Part shown: positions 17,743-26,712 of the stretch, in pieces
How the letters are laid out: the number at the start of each line of letters is the position of its first letter
How positions within the stretch are numbered: position 1 is the first letter of the stretch
Source of the DNA: Quadrisphaera sp. DSM 44207
GTDB lineage: Bacteria; Actinomycetota; Actinomycetes; Actinomycetales; Quadrisphaeraceae
NCBI RefSeq assembly: GCF_900101335.1
Contig: NZ_FNKA01000004.1
Coordinates: 1-64,000 of the forward strand
Reading direction: 5' to 3'
Length of the DNA stretch: 64,000 nt
Translations under genes and position numbers: made by a program
The notes under the pieces: model-generated
What the model was told of the DNA's origin: nothing
Database searches by the model: none
Seen by the model: the letters and a program-made list of their open reading frames with translations, nothing else

Positions 17743-17858
17743 TCCGCGCACCTGCTGCTGTCAAGGGCCGTCCTGCGGGCACCGAGGGTCACCGCGACGT
17801 AGGATCCGTGCGCCGCCACGGGCGCCGGCAGACGGCTCTAGGGCGGGGAGGGGTTCGC

Positions 17859-18818
17859 GTGGAGAACTTCGACGAGCTGCGGCTGATGACCAAGGTCGCG
17901 AGGCTCTACCACACCCACGGCCTGCGCCAGGTCGAGGTCGCGGAGAGGCTCCGCGTGTCCCAGTCCCGCGTCTCGCGGCTGCTCCAGCAGGCCGAGGCGG
18001 CGGGCATCATCCGCACGGTCGTGGCTCCGCCGCCCGGGCTGCACGCCGACCTCGAGGAGGGGCTGGAGAAGGCCTACGGCCTGTCCGAGGCCCACGTGGT
18101 CGACGCCGTCAGCCTCGACGAGGCCGGCCTGACGCGCGACCTCGGGCAGGCGATGGCCGCCGTGGTCGGCGACACGGCGCTGCAGGCGCGCACCGTCGGC
18201 TACACCTCCTGGAGCCGGACCCTGCGCGAGATGGTCGCCGCCCTCCAGCCGCGCCGCTCGGCCACGGAGCACGTGGTGGAGATGCTCGGCGACCTCGGGC
18301 CGCCGTCCCTGCAGCACGAGGCCGCCCGCTCCACGCAGCGGCTGGCCGACGTGCTGGGCAGCCAGCCGGTCTTCCTGCGCACGCCCGGGGTCGTCACCGC
18401 GCCCGAGATCCGCGAGGCCCTGCTCGAGCAGGACCCGTTCGCCCGGGAGGCGCTGCGGGTGCTCGACTCCCTCGACGTGGCCTTCGTCGGCATCGGCAAC
18501 GGCCGGATCGTCCCGCCCCTGAGCTCGGGCGACAACTTCTTCACGGAGGAGCAGCTGGCGCAGGCCCGGGCCCTGGGAGCCGTCGGCGAGGTCTGCCTGC
18601 ACTTCCTCGACCCCGAGGGGCGGGTCGTGCCGACCCCCCTGGACGACCTGGTCATCGGCGTGACCGCCGAGCAGCTGCGCTCCGCGCGCAGCCGGTGGGC
18701 GGTGGCGGGCGGCCCCAGCAAGCTCCCGGCCATCGCCGCGGCCCTGCGGGGCCGGTGGGTCGACGCCCTCGTGACCGACACCACCACGGCGAGCCAGCTG
18801 CTCGCCTCCGACGGCTGA
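17859..18818 (+). CDS. SorC-family sugar-binding transcriptional regulator (paralog 2)
   Basis: The 319-residue product has a helix-turn-helix (LRQVEVAERLRVSQSRVSRL) and a SorC ligand domain sharing VVEMLGDLGPP, FLRTPGVV, VAFVGIG and TPLDDLVIG with the regulator at 8745-9830. The GTG at 17859 follows a G-rich ribosome site. It is divergent from the araM operon across a repeat- and palindrome-rich control region, the usual arrangement for a local regulator. Two similar regulators in one locus suggest that the araM unit and the importer unit answer to different but related ligands. Confidence 0.88.
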   Translation: MENFDELRLMTKVARLYHTHGLRQVEVAERLRVSQSRVSRLLQQAEAAGIIRTVVAPPPGLHADLEEGLEKAYGLSEAHVVDAVSLDEAGLTRDLGQAMAAVVGDTALQARTVGYTSWSRTLREMVAALQPRRSATEHVVEMLGDLGPPSLQHEAARSTQRLADVLGSQPVFLRTPGVVTAPEIREALLEQDPFAREALRVLDSLDVAFVGIGNGRIVPPLSSGDNFFTEEQLAQARALGAVGEVCLHFLDPEGRVVPTPLDDLVIGVTAEQLRSARSRWAVAGGPSKLPAIAAALRGRWVDALVTDTTTASQLLASDG

Positions 18819-18822
18819 GGTC

Positions 18823-18878
18823 GCGTCAGCGGCCCTGGTCCGCGACCGCGGCGTCAGCGGCCCTGGTTCGCGACCGCG
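18823..18878. repeat. 28-bp tandem duplication across the gpmA stop codon
   Basis: Two adjacent 28-base copies (18823-18850 and 18851-18878) differ at one base. The inner copy contains the last codons and stop of gpmA; the outer copy is a downstream duplicate of the same gene end. Confidence 0.93.
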
Positions 18879-19597
18879 GCGGCGGCGACGGCCGCGGCCT
18901 CGGCGTCCAGGTAGCGCCCGCCGCGGGTGACCGGCGCCACGGCGTCGTCCAGCTCGTACAGCAGCGGGATGCCGGTGGGGATGTTCAGGCCCGCGATGGC
19001 CTCGTCGGAGATGCCGTCGAGGTGCTTGACGAGCGCGCGCAGGGAGTTGCCGTGCGCGGCGAGCAGCACCGTGCGCCCCGCGCGCAGGTCCGGCACGATC
19101 GCGTCGTACCAGTGCGGCAGCATCCGGACGACGACGTCGGCCAGGCACTCGGTCAGCGGCGCCGCGGCGCCCAGGTCCGCGTAGCGGGGGTCGCCGGCCT
19201 GGCTGAACTCGTCCGCGGGGTCGATCGGCGGCGGCGGCACGTCGTAGGAGCGCCGCCACGTCCTGAACTGCTCCTCGCCGAACTCCGCGAGGGTCTGCTT
19301 CTTGTCCTTGCCCTGCAGCGCCCCGTAGTGCCGCTCGTTGAGCCGCCAGCTGCGCCGCACCGGGATCCAGTGCCGGTCGGCGGCGTCCAGGGCGATGTGC
19401 GCCGTCGTGATCGCCCGGCGCAGCAGCGAGGTGTGGACGACGTCGGGCAGCAGGCCCTCGTCGCGCAGCAGCTGCCCGCCGCGCAGCGCCTCCGCGCGGC
19501 CCTTCTCGGACAGCGGGACGTCCACCCACCCGGTGAACAGGTTCTTCGCGTTCCACTCGCTCTCGCCGTGGCGGAGCAGCACGAGGGTCGAGGTCAT
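18854..19597 (-). CDS. gpmA: 2,3-bisphosphoglycerate-dependent phosphoglycerate mutase
   Basis: The 247-residue enzyme has [12 protein letters not shown] with the catalytic histidine at residue 10 or so, [27 protein letters not shown] and [16 protein letters not shown] with the second catalytic histidine. It interconverts 3- and 2-phosphoglycerate in glycolysis. Length and motifs are standard. The final [14 protein letters not shown] is alanine-rich. It is convergent with sorC2, and its 3' end is duplicated in tandem just downstream. Confidence 0.95.
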   Translation of the reverse strand: MTSTLVLLRHGESEWNAKNLFTGWVDVPLSEKGRAEALRGGQLLRDEGLLPDVVHTSLLRRAITTAHIALDAADRHWIPVRRSWRLNERHYGALQGKDKKQTLAEFGEEQFRTWRRSYDVPPPPIDPADEFSQAGDPRYADLGAAAPLTECLADVVVRMLPHWYDAIVPDLRAGRTVLLAAHGNSLRALVKHLDGISDEAIAGLNIPTGIPLLYELDDAVAPVTRGGRYLDAEAAAVAAAAVANQGR

Positions 19598-19699
19598 GCG
19601 CTCGACCCTAGCGACGGCGGGCCGCCCTCCGGGCCGGCGGCCCGCCCCCGGGACGCAGGACGTCAGGCCCTTGACGCCACCGGGCGGGCGGTGCCAGGA

Positions 19700-22333
19700 A
19701 TGAGCGGGGACAGGACGGGGCGGGGGGCCGATGACGTCAGCCGGAGCGGGCTCGTGAGCACGACCCTGCGCGCGGTGGGCCCGCCCGGCGGGAGGGCGGT
19801 CGGCGCCGCGGCCCCGGAGGTGCCCCTGTGCCCGGTGGCCGCCCGCTTCTGCGGGGCGGTCGCCGCCGCCCCGGCCTCCCCGCTCGCCGTCGCCCTGGTC
19901 GGGCCGGACGGGCACGGCAGGTCCAGCGCGCTGCGCGCCCTGCGGCGGGCGTACGAGGCGGCCGGCGTGCCCGTCGCGGGCGCGGACGCCCTCGAGCGCC
20001 CGCCGGGGTGGGCCGGGGCGGCGGTGCTCGTCGACGACGCCCACCTGCTGCCCGAGCCGGTGCTCGAGCAGCTGCTGGCGGTCGCCCGGGCCCCCTCCAG
20101 CCGCCTGGTCATCGCCTACCGCCCGTGGCCGTCGTCCCCGGCGCTCGGCCGCCTCGCGGCGGCGCTGCGCTCGCGGCGGCGGCCGGTGGTCCTCGAGCCG
20201 CTCGACCGCGCCGGCGTGGAGCGCTACGCCCGCCAGCACCTCGGCGCCCGGGCCGGCACGGCCGTCGTGGACCTGCTCGTCGAGCACACCGGCGGCGTCC
20301 CCCTGCTCGTGCGCGACGTCGTGCGCGGCCTGCAGGACGCCGGCGGCGCGCCCGGCGCGGTCCCGCGCGTGCCGGCGCGCGTGCTGGAGCGGCTGCGCGA
20401 CGACCTCGCGCAGGTCTCCCCCGCGCTGCGGCGGCTCCTGCTGGTGCTCGCGGCCGGGCACCCGCTCGACGAGCGCACCCTGCCCGACGCGCTCGAGCGG
20501 GACGGCGACGCGGTGCGCGAGCTGGTGGACGAGGCGCGGGCGCGCGGCCACCTGCTGCCCGACGGCGCGCTCGTGCCGCTGGTGCGCGCGGCGCTGCTGG
20601 AGAACACCCCGGCCGAGCGCCTCCTCGCGCTGCGCCACCACCTGCTCGACGTCGCCGCGCGGCGCGGCCAGGGGCTCGTCGAGCCCTCCCGCGCCCTCGC
20701 CCGCTCCGGCGTCCGGGACCACCGCGTCGCCGAGGCCCTCGCCGAGGCCGGCACCCGGGCGCTGCCGGAGGACCCGCAGCTGGCCGCGGCGCTGCTCGCG
20801 GAGGCGGTCGGCGCCGGCGCGCCGCCCGCGGCGACGGCGGCCCGGCGCGCCGAGGCCGCCGCCCTGACGGGCGACCTGGACACGGCGCTGGCGCTCACCG
20901 AGGAGCTGCTGGGCCTGGAGGACCCGCCGGACCTGCAGCGCGGCGTCCGGGTGGCCGCGGCGTGCCTGGCCCAGCGCGGCATGCTCGCCCGCAGCGCGGA
21001 GCTGTACCGCTGGCTCGGCCCGTCGAGGATCGCCGCGGCCGGACCGCTGGCGGCCGTGGCGATGGTCGGCACCGGGGACCGCGAGGGCGCCGAGGAGGTG
21101 CTCGCCGCGGCGCGGGCCGCGGCCGACCCGGCGCGCCCGCCCACCCTGGCCGCGACGGCGGCGGCGCTCATGGCCCAGGGGGTGCACGAGTCGCTGGAGC
21201 CGGCGTCCACGACGCTGCCGACGCTGATCTCCGCCGCGGCGGTGCTGCCGGCCGGCGGTCGCGCGACCCTGCTCCCGGACACCCCCGCCGCGCTGGCCGC
21301 CCTCGTGGCCATGCACACCGGCGAGCTGGGCGTGGCGGAGTCGGTGCTGCGGCGGGCGCTGGAGGCCGGGACCGGCGGCCGGTGCGCCGAGCCGCGCCAC
21401 CGGCTGCTGCTGGCGTGGGTGGCGATGCTCGACGGCCGCTACGAGCAGGCCCGCGCGGAGGTCGCCGCCGCCGTGCCGCCGGGCGCGCGCGCCGAGCCGC
21501 GCGACGAGGTCTTCCTGCGGGCCCTGCAGGTGGGCCTGGCGCGGCGCACCAGCGACGCGTCCGCGCTCGTGCGCGCGTGGTCGCAGACGAGGCACCGGCT
21601 GCCGTTCCTGCCGGTGGACCTCTACGCCCTGCTGCCGCTGGGCGAGCTGTCCGTGGCCGCCGCGCGCCTGCGCGAGCAGGCGCTGGTCGAGCCCTACCTG
21701 GCGCGGGCGCGCGCCCTGCTGGAGCGCCTGGGCGAGCCGCTCCTGTGGGCGGCGCCCCTGCACTGGTGCGGCGCGCAGGCCGCGGTCCTGTCCGAGCGCC
21801 CCGACCAGCTGCGGCCGCACGCCGCCGCGCTCGCGCGGGCCGCCGGGCGCAGCCCCTGCGCCGGCGCCCTGGCGCGCGCCGCGCAGGCCTGGGCGGGCGT
21901 GCTCGCCGGGTCCTTCGACGCCGAGGCCGTCGCGGACGCCGCGCGCGGGCTGCGCTCGGCGGGGCTGGCGTGGGACGGTTCCCGCCTCGCGGGCCAGGCC
22001 GCCGCCCGCACCGCCGACCGCCGCGACACGGCCGTGCTGCTCCAGTGCGCCCGCACGCTGCACCCGGGAGCGCCCGACGCCTCGCCGCCCGCGCCCGCTC
22101 CGGCGCCGGCCGCGCCCCCCTCCCGCGCGGGAGTGCTCAGCCCGCGCGAGCAGGAGGTCGCCGCGCTGGTGCTCAGCGGCAACACCTACCGCGAGGTGGG
22201 AGCGCAGCTGTACCTGTCGCCGAAGACGGTCGAGCACCACGTGGCCCGCATCCGCCAGCGCCTCGGGGCCACCGGGCGCTCGGACCTCATGGCCCGCCTG
22301 CGCGCCCTCCTCGAGCAGCCGCCGCCCTCCTGA
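19700..22333 (+). CDS. large LuxR-family regulator with ATPase-like (STAND) region
   Basis: The 877-residue protein ends in a LuxR helix-turn-helix ([20 protein letters not shown], then [18 protein letters not shown]). The N-terminal third resembles a P-loop NTPase: [14 protein letters not shown] at the Walker A position and [10 protein letters not shown] at Walker B. The Walker A lysine is replaced by arginine, so nucleotide binding may be altered. The middle is long, Ala/Leu-rich and helical, like the TPR-type sensor region of MalT/STAND regulators. The ATG at 19700 is poorly spaced from AGGA; a GTG at 19754 (859 residues) is an alternative start. Target genes are unknown. Confidence 0.8.
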   Translation: MSGDRTGRGADDVSRSGLVSTTLRAVGPPGGRAVGAAAPEVPLCPVAARFCGAVAAAPASPLAVALVGPDGHGRSSALRALRRAYEAAGVPVAGADALERPPGWAGAAVLVDDAHLLPEPVLEQLLAVARAPSSRLVIAYRPWPSSPALGRLAAALRSRRRPVVLEPLDRAGVERYARQHLGARAGTAVVDLLVEHTGGVPLLVRDVVRGLQDAGGAPGAVPRVPARVLERLRDDLAQVSPALRRLLLVLAAGHPLDERTLPDALERDGDAVRELVDEARARGHLLPDGALVPLVRAALLENTPAERLLALRHHLLDVAARRGQGLVEPSRALARSGVRDHRVAEALAEAGTRALPEDPQLAAALLAEAVGAGAPPAATAARRAEAAALTGDLDTALALTEELLGLEDPPDLQRGVRVAAACLAQRGMLARSAELYRWLGPSRIAAAGPLAAVAMVGTGDREGAEEVLAAARAAADPARPPTLAATAAALMAQGVHESLEPASTTLPTLISAAAVLPAGGRATLLPDTPAALAALVAMHTGELGVAESVLRRALEAGTGGRCAEPRHRLLLAWVAMLDGRYEQARAEVAAAVPPGARAEPRDEVFLRALQVGLARRTSDASALVRAWSQTRHRLPFLPVDLYALLPLGELSVAAARLREQALVEPYLARARALLERLGEPLLWAAPLHWCGAQAAVLSERPDQLRPHAAALARAAGRSPCAGALARAAQAWAGVLAGSFDAEAVADAARGLRSAGLAWDGSRLAGQAAARTADRRDTAVLLQCARTLHPGAPDASPPAPAPAPAAPPSRAGVLSPREQEVAALVLSGNTYREVGAQLYLSPKTVEHHVARIRQRLGATGRSDLMARLRALLEQPPPS

Positions 22334-22363
22334 GCGGGCCCCGCCGCTCCTGAGCGGGCCCCG
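22324..22363. repeat. 20-bp tandem duplication across a stop codon
   Basis: Two 20-base copies, nearly identical, each contain CTCCTGAGCGGGCCCCG. The TGA in the first copy is the stop of the LuxR-type gene, so the gene end is duplicated downstream. Confidence 0.9.
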
Positions 22364-22392
22364 ACCGGCCGGCCGGGATCCGTTCGCGCGCG

Positions 22393-23697
22393 TCAGCCCG
22401 CGGCGGGCAGGCGCTCGCCGCGCGCGGCCCGCAGGGCCGCGGCGTAGGAGGCCAGGACGCCGTCCGCCGTCGCGGCCCAGCCGAAGCGCTCGGCGTGGCG
22501 GCGGGCCCCGGCGCCCAGCCGCGCGCGCCGGGCGGGGTCGGCCAGCAGCTGCGCCAGCGCGCGCGCCCAGCGGTGCGGGTCGTGGCCGTCGACGAGCACG
22601 CCGGAGGTCCGCTCGTCCACGGCCGTGGGCAGGCCGCCCACGCGCGCGGCGACGACGGGCGTGCCGCAGGCCTGCGCCTCGAGCGCGACCAGCCCGAACG
22701 ACTCGTTGTGGGACGGCACGGCGACGAGGTCGGCGGCGCGGTACCAGTCGGCGAGCACGGGGCGCGGCGCCGGCGGCTCGAAGCGGACGGCGTCGGGCAC
22801 CCCCGGCACGTCGAGCAGGCCCAGGGAGCGGGCGAGGGCCTGCAGCTCGTGCGGGCGCTCCAGCCCGCTGCCCGAGGGCCCGCCGACCACGGCCACGAGC
22901 AGCCGGCCCCGCAGCGACGGGTCCTCCCGCAGCATCCGCGCGGCCGCGCGCACGAGCACGTCCGGGCCCTTCAGCGGCTGCACGCGACCGGCGAAGAGCA
23001 GCAGCGCGGCGTGCGCGGGCACGCCGATCCGGGCGCGGGCGGCGGCCGGCCCGCCCCGCCCCGGGGCGAACAGCGCCAGGTCGACGCCGGGCGGGACGAC
23101 GTCGACGCGGCCCGGGTCGGCGCCGTAGCGCCCGACGAGGTCGCGGGCCTCGTCGGCGGTGTTCGCCACCAGGCGGTCGGCCGCGGCCACCACCTGCTCC
23201 TCCCCGATCACGCGCCCGGCCGGCTCGGGGGCGTCGCCGGCGGCCAGGTGGGCGTTCTTGACCTTCGCGAGCGTGTGCGCCGAGTGCACCAGCGGCACGC
23301 CCCACCGCTCGGCGGCCAGGTACCCCACCTGCCCGGAGAGCCAGTAGTGGGAGTGGACGAGGTCGTACCAGCCCGGCTCGTGGCGCGCCTCGGTGCGCAT
23401 CACCCCGGCCGCGAAGGCGCACATCTGGCCGGGCAGGTCCGCCTTGGCGAGGCCCTCGAACGGCCCCGCCGGCACGTGGCGCACGAGGACGCCGTCCGCG
23501 ACGGGGACGACCGGCTCCAGCGCGGAGGAGGTGGCGCGGGTGAAGACCTCGACCTCGGTGCCGCGGGCGGCCAGCTGGCGCGCCAGCTCGACGACGTAGA
23601 CGTTCATGCCGCCGGCGTCCCCGGTGCCGGGCTGGTCGAGCGGGGAGGTGTGGAGGCTGATCACGGCCACGCGGCGCGGCTGCCAGAGGGCGCTCAC
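22393..23697 (-). CDS. mshA: D-inositol-3-phosphate glycosyltransferase (mycothiol synthesis)
   Basis: The 434-residue GT4 enzyme has the MshA pattern: [20 protein letters not shown] at the N-terminus, [30 protein letters not shown] and [20 protein letters not shown]. It transfers N-acetylglucosamine from UDP-GlcNAc to inositol-3-phosphate, the first step of mycothiol synthesis. The GTG start is followed directly by the conserved N-terminus. It is divergent from a methyltransferase gene with 38 bases between the starts. The mycothiol synthase gene mshD lies at 40633. Confidence 0.93.
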   Translation of the reverse strand: MSALWQPRRVAVISLHTSPLDQPGTGDAGGMNVYVVELARQLAARGTEVEVFTRATSSALEPVVPVADGVLVRHVPAGPFEGLAKADLPGQMCAFAAGVMRTEARHEPGWYDLVHSHYWLSGQVGYLAAERWGVPLVHSAHTLAKVKNAHLAAGDAPEPAGRVIGEEQVVAAADRLVANTADEARDLVGRYGADPGRVDVVPPGVDLALFAPGRGGPAAARARIGVPAHAALLLFAGRVQPLKGPDVLVRAAARMLREDPSLRGRLLVAVVGGPSGSGLERPHELQALARSLGLLDVPGVPDAVRFEPPAPRPVLADWYRAADLVAVPSHNESFGLVALEAQACGTPVVAARVGGLPTAVDERTSGVLVDGHDPHRWARALAQLLADPARRARLGAGARRHAERFGWAATADGVLASYAAALRAARGERLPAAG

Positions 23698-23735
23698 GGC
23701 CGGACACGCTAACCGACGCCTGCGACCATCGCGCC

Positions 23736-24560
23736 GTGGCGCGTCCCGGGCACCGGCCCCTCGGCTCCCCCACCCGGGGCACCACCGGCGCCAACCGGCT
23801 GCGCCGGATCGACCGGTGGCTGGTGGGGGCGCAGGCGCGGCGGCTGCGCGCGGCGCCCGACCCGCTCGTGGTCGACCTCGGCTACGGCGCGGCGGGCACC
23901 ACGGTGGTCGAGCTGGCCGACCGGCTGCGCGCCGTCCGCCCCGACGCGGAGGTCCTCGGCGTGGAGATCGACCCGCAGCGCGTCGCGGCCGCCCTGCCGC
24001 TGGCCCGCCCGGGGCTGCGCTTCGCCCGCGGCGGCTTCGAGCTGGGCGGGCCGGCGGTCCTGCGCGGGCGCCGTCCGGTGCTCGTGCGGGCGGCCAACGT
24101 GCTGCGCCAGTACCCCGAGGCGGCGGTGGCGCCGGCGTGGGCGGAGGTGGTCTCGCACCTGGCGCCGGGCGGGCTGCTCGTGGACGCCACGTGCGACGAG
24201 GTCGGCCGCCGGGCCGCGTGGCTCGCGGTGGAGGCGGGCGAGGACGGGCGCCCCCGGCCGCTGTCCCTGACGCTCTGCGTGCGCCTGGCGGGGCTGGAGC
24301 GGCCCGGCGCGGTCGCGGAGCGGCTGCCGAAGGCCCTGATCCACCGCAACACCCCCGGCGAGCCGGTGCACGCGTGGCTGTCGGCGCTGGACGCCGCGTG
24401 GGCGCGCAGCGCTCCCCTGGCCGCCTTCGGCGCGCGCCAGCGCTGGAGCGCGGCGTGCCGGGCGGTGCGCGACCAGGGCTGGCCCGTGCTCGGCGGCCCC
24501 GCGCGCTGGCGCCTGGGCGAGGTCACCGTGGCCGCGGCCGCGGTGGGCCTCCTCCCGTGA
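23736..24560 (+). CDS. class I SAM-dependent methyltransferase-like protein
   Basis: The 274-residue protein contains a nucleotide-binding start [20 protein letters not shown] and a following acidic stretch [10 protein letters not shown], as in class I methyltransferases. Later parts ([18 protein letters not shown]) fit the same fold. It is short of a recognisable substrate motif. It is divergent from mshA and its job is unknown to me. The GTG start is preceded by a short gap without a clear ribosome site, so a leaderless transcript is possible. Confidence 0.75.
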   Translation: MARPGHRPLGSPTRGTTGANRLRRIDRWLVGAQARRLRAAPDPLVVDLGYGAAGTTVVELADRLRAVRPDAEVLGVEIDPQRVAAALPLARPGLRFARGGFELGGPAVLRGRRPVLVRAANVLRQYPEAAVAPAWAEVVSHLAPGGLLVDATCDEVGRRAAWLAVEAGEDGRPRPLSLTLCVRLAGLERPGAVAERLPKALIHRNTPGEPVHAWLSALDAAWARSAPLAAFGARQRWSAACRAVRDQGWPVLGGPARWRLGEVTVAAAAVGLLP

Positions 24561-24604
24561 TCATGCGCGTCCGGGGTCCTCCTCCACGGCCTGCGGCCGC
24601 GCGC

Positions 24605-24943
24605 TCACCAGCCGCCGTACGGGCCGCCGCTGGAGCCGCCCCGGCCCTGCACGGCGCGCAGCGCGGGGCGCACGCCGGCCATGAAGATCCCCGCGGCGGC
24701 CACGGAGAGGATGCTGAGGAAGCTCAGCACGCTGAGGAAGTTCGCGATCGGCAGCGCGAGGAAGCCCAGCGCCGTGGCGACGGCGAGCACGCCGACCCAC
24801 AGGTTCTTGGTCTGCTTGCCCGCGGCGGTGTAGGAGCGGGCCCCGAAGCGCGAGGCCTCCACCAGCGCCCACAGCTCGAACGCGAAGGCGGCGATGCTGA
24901 GCAGCCAGAAGATCCCGGTCTGCCCGGCGCCGATGATGCCCAC
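24605..24943 (-). CDS. DUF2516-family small membrane protein
   Basis: The 112-residue protein begins with GQTGIFWLLSIAAFAFELWA and has three hydrophobic helices, the TAAGKQTKNLWVG linker between helices one and two, and a Gly-rich tail. This matches the actinobacterial DUF2516 family of unknown function. GTG start at 24943. It is followed upstream by the repeat array at the 3' end of dtd. Confidence 0.85.
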   Translation of the reverse strand: MGIIGAGQTGIFWLLSIAAFAFELWALVEASRFGARSYTAAGKQTKNLWVGVLAVATALGFLALPIANFLSVLSFLSILSVAAAGIFMAGVRPALRAVQGRGGSSGGPYGGW

Positions 24944-24968
24944 GGCGCGAATGCTAACCGCCGGCCGC

Positions 24969-25114
24969 GTCCAGGATGACGGTCACGGCGCTGGTGCTGT
25001 CCGCGGGCCGTGTCCAGGATGACGGTCACGGCGCTGGTGCTGTCCGCGGGCCGTGTCCAGGAGGACGGTCACGGCGCTGGTGCTGTCCGCGGGCCGTGTC
25101 CAGGAGGACGGTCA
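24969..25114. repeat. 43-bp tandem repeat at the 3' end of dtd
   Basis: Three full 43-base units start at 24969, 25012 and 25055; the fourth, from 25098, is the true dtd coding end. The unit carries the sequence for VTV(I/L)LDT. Since 43 is not divisible by three, each added copy shifts the frame. Beyond the last unit the outermost copy continues as LDAAGG and a TAG at 24954-24956, probably the original gene end. Confidence 0.93.
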
Positions 25115-25517
25115 CCGGGCCGTCGTTGACGACCTCGAGGGCCATGTCGGCGCCGAAGACCCCGGTGGCCACCCGCAGGCCGCGGGCGCGCAGGCCCGCC
25201 ACGACCGCGTCGACGAGCGGCTCGGCCTCCTCCGCCCGCGCGGCGCCGGACCAGCTGGGCCGCCGCCCCCTGCGCGTGTCGGCGAGCAGCGTGAACTGGC
25301 TGACCACGAGCACGGGCGCTCCCGCGTCGACCGCGGAGACCTCCCCGCGCAGGATCCGCAGCTCGGCGACCTTGCGGACCACCTGCGCGACGTCGTCCGG
25401 GCCGTCGCCGACGGCGGCGCCGACGAGGACGGCGAGGCCGGGGGCGTCGAGCGCGCCCACCACCGCGCCGTCGACGGCGACGCTGGCGCGGCTGGCCCGC
25501 TGGACGACGGCCCTCAC
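25026..25517 (-). CDS. dtd: D-aminoacyl-tRNA deacylase, C-terminus altered by a repeat
   Basis: The 163-residue product has the DTD hallmarks: [29 protein letters not shown] (catalytic SQFTL loop) and NDGPVTVLLDT (the GP/NxP region). It removes D-amino acids from tRNA. Normal DTD is about 145 residues and ends soon after the LDT stretch; here the frame runs on for about 20 basic residues (ARGQHQRRDRPPGHG...) because tandem 43-base copies displaced the stop. The catalytic part is intact, so it is probably functional. The start overlaps the asparaginase gene by four bases. Confidence 0.88.
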   Translation of the reverse strand: MRAVVQRASRASVAVDGAVVGALDAPGLAVLVGAAVGDGPDDVAQVVRKVAELRILRGEVSAVDAGAPVLVVSQFTLLADTRRGRRPSWSGAARAEEAEPLVDAVVAGLRARGLRVATGVFGADMALEVVNDGPVTVLLDTARGQHQRRDRPPGHGPRTAPAP

Positions 25518-26521
25518 GCGAGCAGGTCCGGGGGCAGGACGGCGGTCAGGGCGCCGACCGGCCGGCCGTGGCCGAGCACGCGGACGTCGCCGACCTCGTC
25601 GAGCGCGGGGGCCGCGACGCCGAGGCGGCGCAGCACGGCGGCCAGCACGACCGGGCGGGCGCGCGCGGACCCGTCGAGCACCTTCAGCGCGACCGCGCGC
25701 CCGTCGTCCAGCGCGGCGGCGCAGACGCCCTCCGCGCCGTCCTTGGCGACCAGGCCGGGGACGCCGGCCACGAGCGCGGTGACGTCGCGCCCGGTGCCGC
25801 CGAGCAGGTGCGGGTGGGCGCGCACGGCCGCGGCGACCTGGCCGGGCGCCGTCCCCGCCGGCGCGGTGGCGATGCGCCCGTAGGCGCGCGCGAGCCCCGT
25901 CAGGGACGTCGCCAGCAGCGGCGTCCCGCAGCCGTCGACCGTCGTGGCCCGCTCGCGCTCGCCGGTCAGCTCGGCGACCGTCGCACGCACCTGCCGCTGC
26001 ACGGGGTGGCCGAGGTCGAGGTAGCTGGCCGGGTCCCAGTCGGCGGCGGCGCTGGCGGCCAGCATCGCGGCGTGCTTGCCCGAGCAGTTCTGGGCCAGGG
26101 ACGACGGGCCCCTGCCCTGCGCTCGCCAGGCGGCGGCGACGTCAGGGTCCAGCGGCAGGTCCGGGGTGTTGCGCAGCGCCGCCTCGTCCAGCCCGGCCCG
26201 GGCGAGCAGGCGGCGCACGCCCTCCAGGTGCGCCGGCTCGCCGCTGTGGCTGGCCGCCGCGAGCGCGAGCAGGTCGAGGTCGCCGGAGAGGTCGAGCCCC
26301 GCCTGCACCAGGGCCACGGCCTGCAGCGGCTTGAGCGCGGAGCGGGGCCACAGCAGCGCGGACGGGTCCCCGCGGGAGGCCAGCACCTCGCCGCCGGGCC
26401 CGGTGACGACCAGGTGGCCCAGGTGCACGGACTCCACCAGGGGCCCGCGCACGAGCGCCGCCAGCGGCTGCGCGGTGGCCGCCAGGCGCAGATCGGGCAC
26501 GCGCGGCGCGGGGAACCTCAT
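25514..26521 (-). CDS. type II/thermolabile-like L-asparaginase family protein
   Basis: The 335-residue protein has [26 protein letters not shown] and [11 protein letters not shown], the motifs of the asparaginase family represented by the thermolabile Rhizobium etli enzyme, which is unrelated to E. coli AnsA/B. It should hydrolyse L-asparagine to aspartate and ammonia, probably in the cytoplasm as no signal peptide is visible. It overlaps dtd (ATGA), suggesting co-expression. Confidence 0.85.
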   Translation of the reverse strand: MRFPAPRVPDLRLAATAQPLAALVRGPLVESVHLGHLVVTGPGGEVLASRGDPSALLWPRSALKPLQAVALVQAGLDLSGDLDLLALAAASHSGEPAHLEGVRRLLARAGLDEAALRNTPDLPLDPDVAAAWRAQGRGPSSLAQNCSGKHAAMLAASAAADWDPASYLDLGHPVQRQVRATVAELTGERERATTVDGCGTPLLATSLTGLARAYGRIATAPAGTAPGQVAAAVRAHPHLLGGTGRDVTALVAGVPGLVAKDGAEGVCAAALDDGRAVALKVLDGSARARPVVLAAVLRRLGVAAPALDEVGDVRVLGHGRPVGALTAVLPPDLLA

Positions 26522-26712
26522 GGCCGGGAGGCTACGGCGTCCTCCCGGCGGGGCGGGTCACACTGGGGCGCGCGCGGACGGACCGCCCGAGCGCCCGTGC
26601 CGCAGCGGCGCCTCGCAGCGACGGCCCCGGCGGGTGCAGCAGCGGCGGGCCCAGCGGCGTCAGGGAGAGGAGGAGCGGTGGAGGGGCGGCGGGTGGAGCG
26701 GCGGCGGGGACG

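Larger units (their letters stand above)
17556..17858. other. divergent control region between araM and sorC2
   Basis: This 303-base gap contains no gene. From araM outward it holds five 16-base tandem repeats (17621-17700), an AT-rich patch (17701-17724) with a TTGACT at 17719-17724 that could be a -35 element for sorC2, and a perfect palindrome at 17727-17742. The last 16 bases before the sorC2 GTG include GGCGGGGAGGGG, a ribosome site. Confidence 0.7.
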
